Positions 57,248-64,000 of a stretch of 64,000 bases of DNA are shown piece after piece (position 1 is the stretch's first letter; every line of letters begins with the position of its first letter). Below the pieces are notes generated by a model, which was not told the DNA's origin, did no database searches, and saw nothing but the letters and a program-made list of their open reading frames with translations. The DNA comes from Geosiphon pyriformis. Taxonomy: Eukaryota > Glomeromycota > Glomeromycetes > Archaeosporales > Geosiphonaceae. The DNA lies in contig JAAOMT010000514.1 in assembly GCA_016748015.1 (NCBI GenBank), positions 356,924-420,923 on the forward strand, given 5' to 3'. The translations under genes were made by a program, and so were the position numbers.

Positions 57248-57926
57248 TGTTATGGTTAAAACTTATACTTCTTATTAATTATCACATGTATTAGCCATTG
57301 ATGTCACATAAATTAGCCACTCTATTTTTAGTAAGTGATCATTGACCTGATCATTGATCTGATTATTGACCTAGTTGTTGACCTGATCATTGACCACTTT
57401 TAACAGCTATATAAGTGATGAATCTTTTAGCTATAGAAAAGCATAAAAAAATCAAAGAAATCAAATAAATAAAATAACAACTTTCATCTCAATCTGTTTC
57501 TTATTGCTAATTTCCCTTTTCCTACTTTCAAGTATCTGAACATCTTAAAGATAAAAAATTACTTGTTGGTTAATTCTTACCCTTTTCCTGAAACATATAA
57601 GTGTAGTATTTGAAAATTATTGAATAAAACATGACTGAAGAGCATATTTGATACTTGATATTAAATTCTAAGAGTGCTGACATGAGGCATAGAATTATAC
57701 CAAGTGTGATCATTTGTTGACAGTATGGACTATTCCTCTACCTTCAGATTCTCTAGTTACCTTTGAAAAAAATAGCAACTGAGATATTTTATGAGACTGA
57801 TCTCACACATTGAATCTATACTCATTCAATTTGCTCTTTGAAGTTAAATTTCCTTTGATTATTTTCATCACCCTACAATCCTGTTCTTCTTTGCTATCTA
57901 TTAGCTTGTTACTCCAACCCATAACA
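57248..57926 (+). repeat. Solo gypsy-1 LTR in the relic integrase
   Basis: 679 bp, TGTTATGGTTAAAAC to CCATAACA, with ATAT on each side (57244-57247, 57927-57930). Element A has a single uninterrupted copy of the target at 5095-5125, which confirms the 4-bp duplication. Confidence 0.94.
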
Positions 57927-58824
57927 ATATTTTCATTTTTCTACAAAATTTTTTAATCAGTATACTGAGAAAAGCTTTTTTTTTATTAAATAAAATTTTT
58001 TTTGAATAGTCATAACAACAAATAATATCTTTATAAATAAAATTGGTTATTGAAATTGCTGTTTGATCTAAAGTGGTTTTTGTTTTTACTTACTTTATAA
58101 AATAATTAATAACTGTAATAATATATCTGTTATTATTAAAAATTCAACAATATTTATACCAATTCTGTCAAATAGTTGGCCAACAAAAATTAGATAAATG
58201 TTTTTTTTACAATTGGGTTTTTTTCTTCTTTAACAGATATTACAGATTTTGATATAATTAGCAATATTTTTTTTTAAAATAGACCAATAATAATAAGCTA
58301 AAGTCTTTTAAATTGTTTTTTTAAAGTGTTTAGCTAATGGATTAGTATGTATATTATAGATTATAATTTTTTTTTCTTTAAATCTAATAACTTTTTAGAA
58401 GTGGTCAGAATCTTTTCTATTTTTTTGTATAATTGGTTTTGGTAGATTAAATAAAAATTTGATTGTTTTTACAAATATTTTTTGCTATTAAGTGTAGTTT
58501 GGTAGATATTGTCTTTTATTTAAAAATTTTATTAAAACAGAATGGTTGTTTAAATTTATTATTATGTTTGGTTAAGATAGAATTATTAATAATTAAGTTG
58601 GTTTGGTTTGCAAAGATTGTTTTATTACTGAATAAAAAATTTAGAAAAAACATCAGTGTTTTGATAATTTGCTTTATTATAATATTATATGTTATAGTCA
58701 AATTTATTTGTTTGTGTTTTAGCTTTTTTTTTTTAAACAACCAAACCAAAGCTTAATAATTTGTTATTATCAAGAATTTGACACTAAGAAGATATTTATT
58801 CCAGTAATTAATAGTTTATATTAT
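57927..58824 (-). pseudogene. Integrase and RNase H remnant of the gypsy-1 relic
   Basis: The minus-strand frame at 58749-58516 reads VWLFKKKKLKHKQIN (element A: VWLHKKKKLKHKQIT). Integrase zinc and core sequence lie at 57930-58350 and the RNase H end at 58750-58818. It breaks at the element 2 LTR. Confidence 0.85.
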
Positions 58825-59519
58825 TATTATAGTTGAAATTCATACTTTTTATTAATTATTACATGTATTAGCCACTGATGTCATACAATTAGCCAACCTA
58901 TTTTTAAATAGTAATTATTGATTTGATCAATAACCTGACTGTTGACCAGATTATTGACTTGATCATTGACCACTTTTGATAACTATATAAGCAATAAATT
59001 TTTTAGCTGTAGAAAAGGCATGTCAAAAAACAAAATATATTATAAATTAAGGAAATTAAATAAATAAAATAACAACTTTTATCTCAATTCTTTTCTTATT
59101 GCTAATTTTTTTTTCCTATCTTCAAGTATCCAAACATCTTGAGATAAAAAATTACTTGTTGGTTATTCCCTACCTTTTTCTAAAACATATAATTGTAGCA
59201 TTTAAAGATTATTGAATAAAATATAACTAAAAAGTATATTTGATACTTGGTATTGAATTCTAAAAGCACTGATGTAAAACATAGAATTATACCAGTGTGA
59301 ATTATTTGTTAACAGTACAGACTATCTTTTTACTTTTAGATTCTTCAGTTATCTTTTGAAAAAAATAGCAACTGATATATTTTATAAAACTGATCTTACA
59401 TATTGAATTTATACTTATTCAATTCAGTCTTTAAGGTTGAATTCTTTTTGATTCTTTTTATCACCCTACAATTCTGTTCTTCTTTGCTATCCATTAGCTT
59501 GTTACTCCAACCTATAACA
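58825..59519 (+). repeat. 5' LTR of element 2
   Basis: 695 bp from TATTATAGTTGAAATTC (TG became TA) to CCTATAACA, with five minisatellite units near 58915-58972 and a CTATATAAGC box near 58983. Confidence 0.92.
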
Positions 59520-59571
59520 TAAAAGTGGTGCTTTCTGTAAAGTTGTCATAATTCACTTTGTTTTCTATTGT

Positions 59572-61110
59572 ATGGGTAATTATTTATATTTATCACAACA
59601 ATCAGAAAAACACTTTGAAACACACAACAAAAATGATCTAGACTTTATTAAACTTAATCTTTTGCCCTCTTGCTTGATTTGTTTTCCTATAGAAGAACAA
59701 TCTAGTAGACAATTTTAAGACTTTTGAAACTGGTTCTTGAATAAACATTTAGCTGAAACCTACACAGTTTATACAACTTATTATTTTGACCAAGCTTATT
59801 TTGAAGACAACTTTGAAGAAAGAAACAACAGTATCAATTAACTTTTATATTCTACAACTTTTAAACAACAGCCCCCTAATTCTGAATACTTAAATCACCA
59901 AATTCATATCTGAATTGCTGCCTATTAGCTAGTTGAAACTCCTTTTGAAACAGAAAAAGAAAGTTATCAAACTGCTCCTGTTTTTGATCTCTTCTCAAAT
60001 GAATCAGAACACTTCACACAAACAGTTACTCCTGAATCAATGGTTTAAGATCCTATACAACAAAACATTCTGGTCGCTTTTCAAGGCATACAAACTGCTT
60101 TAGGACAAAAAAACAATACTCTATTATCATTATTCAGAGATAATGCCTAAGATTTAATTGAATAGTTAGATAACTTTAAAAGAGCTGTTACAGCCAATCA
60201 TTATGATAATAAATACAAGTTTCAAATTGTTGGTGGCTATCTTCAGGGCTCTTCTGCTATTTAGTTCTTACAAAAAACCAATGCCAATGCTTAACAAAAA
60301 ATTATTAAATGGACACTAGCAAATGCTGGAGAAGATAACATCTCTTTTACTATCTGGTTTGAAATGAAATTTAAAACTTCTATCTTAATATCCAAATGGC
60401 ATATGAAATTAGAAAAATAAACTCAAGATCCTAATGAAGTTGTGACTGAATATGCCAAAGTCATTAGAAAACTAATCAAATAAGTAGACTCTAAAAAAAA
60501 CTGGACAGAAGAACAGAAAATTCATTTCTTTACAAAAGAATTAAGAACTGATTTCTTATATGTTCTTTGGCCTTTTCTGGCCCTGAAAGATAATTTTACA
60601 ATAGATATAGCCATTGAACTTGCCCAACAAATTGAAGATAACCAAAGAATGCACTTAGGATCTACACTACCAGTTTTTGCTTTTGCTTCTGTTATGGTCT
60701 CTGCTCCTTAAATGGCTGCTATTTCTTTCACTGTTCAGACTCCAGATTCCAATAAACAATTGATAAATAGGCTCACAGCTAATTTTGCCTGATTATTAGA
60801 ACTCTTAGCCCAAGCAGTCAAAGATAATCAGCAATCACAAAGACCCAGATTTAAACTCCATTTTAATTAGTTCCAACAATTTTTTTATCAAAAACAGCAA
60901 AATTGTGGCCCACCTGTGTGCTATTGCTGTAGATTAACTAGACACTTTTCCAGAGATTGCAACAATCCTTCATTGCCTTCTCTAATTTCTAGAAACAATA
61001 ACAATTAAACCAACAGAACCATTAACAATAATGTTCTTAATCAAAGACTCAATCATGCCAACATCAATTTCTTTGAAGAGAATCTCTTAGTTAAAGCCAC
61101 TGTTTATTAG
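59572..61110 (+). pseudogene. gag of element 2
   Basis: The frame from the ATG at 59572 (GNYLYLSQQSEKHFETHNKN) aligns over its length with gag of element A, with more than ten stops, mostly TAA/TAG at Gln and TGA/TAG at Trp positions. It stays in one frame through the knuckle CYCCRLTRHFSRDC near 60920, unlike element A, and keeps TGG where A has TGA (KNWTEEQK near 60500). Confidence 0.85.
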
Positions 61111-61357
61111 CCTTTAAACTAATAGGTGCATTTCCAAAGGGTGAAAGTACAAGCCAACCAGAAGAAAACCTTTTTTATGCTTTTAATCTAACTAGTAATG
61201 ACCATAATATAGATAAATTAACAATCAACACTTTTAAATTAACAAGAAAAAAAAAAAAGCCAAGATTGATTTTGTTCTGGATCCAAACAAAGCATCCAAA
61301 TCAACTGCTGATAACAATAAACTACCAAAGACTAAAGTTTTTAAAAATTTTCCAAAG

Positions 61358-61937
61358 TTGGAACCCTTAGAAATAGTACAAAAATCTGGCCTCTATTCTA
61401 TTGTTAAAGATCTTATGAAAATTCCAGTACACATTACATTTGGCCAATTAATGACTCATCTACAATTTAGAAAAAATCTTCACAAATCATTAATTCCAAA
61501 GAAAAAAACACCAAAAACCAATAAGTGCTTTTACCAAGCTGAACTTGCTAACAATAGCAATGTTACCCCTCTTTATTTGCAAAACCCAAGTGACTGGTTA
61601 TTTTATTGACTTGATTCTAGACAGTGAATTATCTGTTAGTGTAATTGCCAAACACTTTTTGAAAGCCATTGGAAGAAAGATTGATGAACCTTCTATTTAG
61701 CCTATGACCAATGTACATGATGATAAAAAGAAAGACCTGAGCATAGCTAAAGCTGTTTCTGTTCACATCAATAGCATTAGCATTGAAACTAACATGAAAG
61801 TATCTAAAGTAAAAAAATATATCATTATTGTTGATAATAAGTGGCTCAAAAAAACCAAAGCACTACTTGACTATAAACTTTGTGAACTAACCATCAAATG
61901 TAGTGAGAAATCCATTGTGGTTAAGTGCTGTCATTAA
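61358..61937 (+). pseudogene. Protease region of element 2
   Basis: YFIDLILDSELSVSVIAKHF aligns with the element A protease; the Gly of the DSG motif is Glu, so it is inactive. VDNKWLKKTKALLDY closes the domain. A shift separates the two open blocks (61358-61609 and 61704-61937). Confidence 0.82.
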
Positions 61938-62559
61938 ACAACTCTTCTAGTAACAAAAAGAAAAACAATTAGATGAATCAGATAATGATAAGAGCAATAA
62001 TAAAGAAAAAGAACAAAAAAAAACTGTTAAACTCACTTATACCATCTTTATCAGCAATAACAAGCCACTAAACAATGTTAAAGCTGACAAAGAAGGAATC
62101 ATGGTAAATAAAAAGCTAATCTGCTGGCCCTACTATGATATTTTCAGAAGAATCTTTGATAAAAAGCCTGGCAAAAAAGCTAAATACAGCTATTGGTAGG
62201 ATAGTCCTTGTGCCAGATGCTGGTGCAATAAACTTTTGTATTCTCTTAGTGATAAATGCAAGTCCTGTCTGATCTATTACAAAGATTGGGAGCCAATTAG
62301 TTTAATACTCAGAAAAAAACTAAAAAAAGTACAAAAGTTTTTTGAAAATAAACCACCTGAAATCAATCACTAGTTATAGAACAAAAAAAACCTTTTTCTA
62401 AAGAAAGAAAAATAGACATTGAAAATCTGTTGGCTAAAAATAACTCAGTTATCTCAAAAAAAATGATACCCTTAGACAAACTCATATAATACAACATACT
62501 ATTATCACTAAAAAACTTGTCTTATTCATTTGAAGTCTTATTAATTAAATTGACACAAT

Positions 62560-63820
62560 AATAAGTTTATCAAGAAAAAAATAAACTAGATGAAAGATCT
62601 TGAATTTATACAAAAAACCAAGAATAAATGAACTTTTCAGTTGTAATAGTATCCAAAAAAGATGGAACCCTATGCTTCTATGTTGACTACAGGTAATTAA
62701 ATGCTATTACTATAAGAGACATGTACTTATTCCCCAAAATTGATGCAATACTAGATAAATTCAATGGTGCTGCTTTTTTCTCAACTATTGACTTAACTGC
62801 TGAATTCTGGCAAGTAGAGATGGATCCAAAAAACAAAAAAAAAACTGTTTTCATTACCAAGTATGGCATCTATAAATTCACAGTTATGTCTTTTGGTCTC
62901 ACCAATATCCCTCCCACTTTTCAATGCCTAATAGACAAAGTATTTGAATCAGTAAAAGAAAACTTTGTTCTGGTTTACTTAGATAACATAATGATCTACT
63001 CAAAAACCTGGGATAAATATCTTGAACATTTGTAGAAAGTTTTTGATTTGCTCAGAAATGCTGGCCTTAAGATCAACCCAATTAAATCTTTCTTTAAACA
63101 CCAATCCACCCAGTTCCTTGGTCATTTTATTACAAAAGATAGAATCTTCTCTGATTCAGTTAAAGTTAAAAAAGTTCAAAACATTAGACAACTAATGAAC
63201 ATTTCTGAACTACACTCTTTCCTTGGTTTGGCTTCTTATTATCACAAATTTATTAAGGATTTCTTCAAAATTGTCTTTTCTTTCAATTAGCTACTTAGGA
63301 AAAATGTTAATTATCACTGGAACACTCATCAACAAAAAGCTTTTGAAATTCTGAAGAAAAAACTTGTTATTAAACCAATTTTCAAGCAATCTAATCTGGA
63401 CCAATCTTTTATTCTCTACACTGATACATCTAGCTATGAACTTGGTATTGTCCTCTTACAAAAAAATGAAGACAGCAGAAAATATGCTATAATATATGCC
63501 AATAGATCTCTTACACCAGCAAAAAAGAACTATTCAGTAACTGAACAAGAATACTTAGCAGTAGTTTGGGCTACTAGTTACTGGAATCAATATCTTCTTG
63601 GTATAAAATTCTTAGTGGTAATAGATTATCAAGCTTTGGTTTGGCTGTGCAATTAAAAAAAGCTGGAACACAAATGAATAACTCATTGAATACTCTACTT
63701 GGACAAATTCGACTATAATATTTAACACCACAAAGAAGCAAATTATCAAAACACTGATGCTCTTTCTAGATTTACCATTCAGTGATAGTACAAGCTTTTT
63801 AAACCAAACCAACTTAATTA
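62560..63820 (+). pseudogene. Reverse transcriptase and RNase H of element 2
   Basis: YLFPKIDAILDKFNGAAFFS, STIDLTAEFWQVEMD, FGLTNIPPTFQ and YLDN at the catalytic site (near 62985; YLDD in element A) are followed by INPIKSFFKHQSTQFLGHFI and RNase H with YTDTSSYELG and EQEYLAVVW. Stops include TAG near 63034 and 63289. Confidence 0.88.
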
Positions 63821-64000
63821 TTAGTAACTCCTCTTTTAACAAACACAATAATGGACTTGGACAATTACTCAGTCTTAATAGAATTTTTAAGTAAAAAACA
63901 ATATCCATCAGAATGCCCTTAATAGCAAAGAAAACATTTGTGTAAACAATCAAATTTTTATTTGATTTATCAGAACCAATTATATAAAAGAAACAGAAAA
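63821..64000 (+). pseudogene. Start of integrase region of element 2
   Basis: MDLDNYSVLIEFLSKKQYPS matches the frame starting at 4451 in element A; the window ends before the integrase core. Confidence 0.75.

Larger units (their letters stand above)
55202..58824 (-). mobile_element. Decayed gypsy-1 relic, minus strand, 5' part outside or lost
   Basis: 3' LTR at 55202-55933, then ORF3, integrase and RNase H regions on the minus strand up to about 58818, where element 2 is inserted. Alignment by eye to element A is continuous (for example TTTTTCTACAAAATTTTTTAATCAG near 57938 against the inverse of 5070-5095), with heavy G-to-A and C-to-T change. A solo LTR splits it at 57248-57926. Confidence 0.87.
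58825..64000 (+). mobile_element. gypsy-1 element 2, cut by the window end
   Basis: LTR 58825-59519, primer site, gag, protease, reverse transcriptase, RNase H and the start of the integrase linker, colinear with element A. More decayed than A: the protease has DSE, the reverse transcriptase YLDN. It is inserted into the minus-strand relic. Confidence 0.93.

Overview
The window looks like nuclear DNA of a repeat-rich, very AT-rich filamentous fungus. An arbuscular mycorrhizal fungus (Glomeromycotina, Rhizophagus/Gigaspora type) is the best guess. The reasons are short GT-AG introns in two host genes, LINE ORF2 proteins with a CNVRG...NNPAKQ endonuclease start, and thick layers of decayed Ty3/gypsy and LINE elements. 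The taxon is inferred, not shown. No rRNA, tRNA or CRISPR array was seen.

Only two host genes stand out, both on the + strand: a three-exon pantothenate synthetase (about 46.3-47.75 kb) and a seven-exon RRM-RRM-Pumilio protein of JSN1/PUF2 type (49.66-54.16 kb). They form an island of ordinary composition, with CpG present, between AT-rich deserts and transposons.

Everything else is mobile DNA. Family gypsy-1 (LTR about 680-760 bp, TGTTA...TAACA, 4-bp target duplication) occurs as element A (before 1 to 9553, +), element 2 (58825 to beyond 64000, +), a minus-strand relic (55202-58824) and solo LTRs at 9805, 34009 and 57248. Family gypsy-2 (LTR about 810-950 bp) occurs as a minus-strand element BD (22471-42753) split by a plus-strand element C (26467-36685), with a further solo LTR at 28458. 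A LINE family gives a full-length copy (10997-17849) and a 5'-truncated copy (18022-21497). It also gives two minus-strand ORF1-only 'half-LINE' elements: F (6578-9016, with a 14-bp target duplication) and E (about 21966-22470 plus 42754-44540).

The nesting can be read directly from target duplications and rejoined reading frames: E is split by BD, BD by C, and C by two solo LTRs; element A is split by F; the gypsy-1 relic is split by a solo LTR and by element 2. Almost all breaks in the transposon genes are TAA/TAG/TGA codons one or two transitions away from Gln, Trp or Arg codons, as expected from C-to-T decay of methylated or RIP-like targets.

The most unusual biology is in gypsy-2. Between protease and reverse transcriptase its pol region carries a conserved Cys-rich domain, an Asn/Ser/Asp-rich linker and a trimeric-type dUTPase with recognisable traces of all five motifs, seen in both copies. 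Also notable are the ORF1-only LINE derivatives, an unidentified ORF3 after the gypsy-1 integrase, primer-binding sites lying in hairpins in both gypsy families, and a 12-bp minisatellite of variable copy number in the gypsy-1 LTR.
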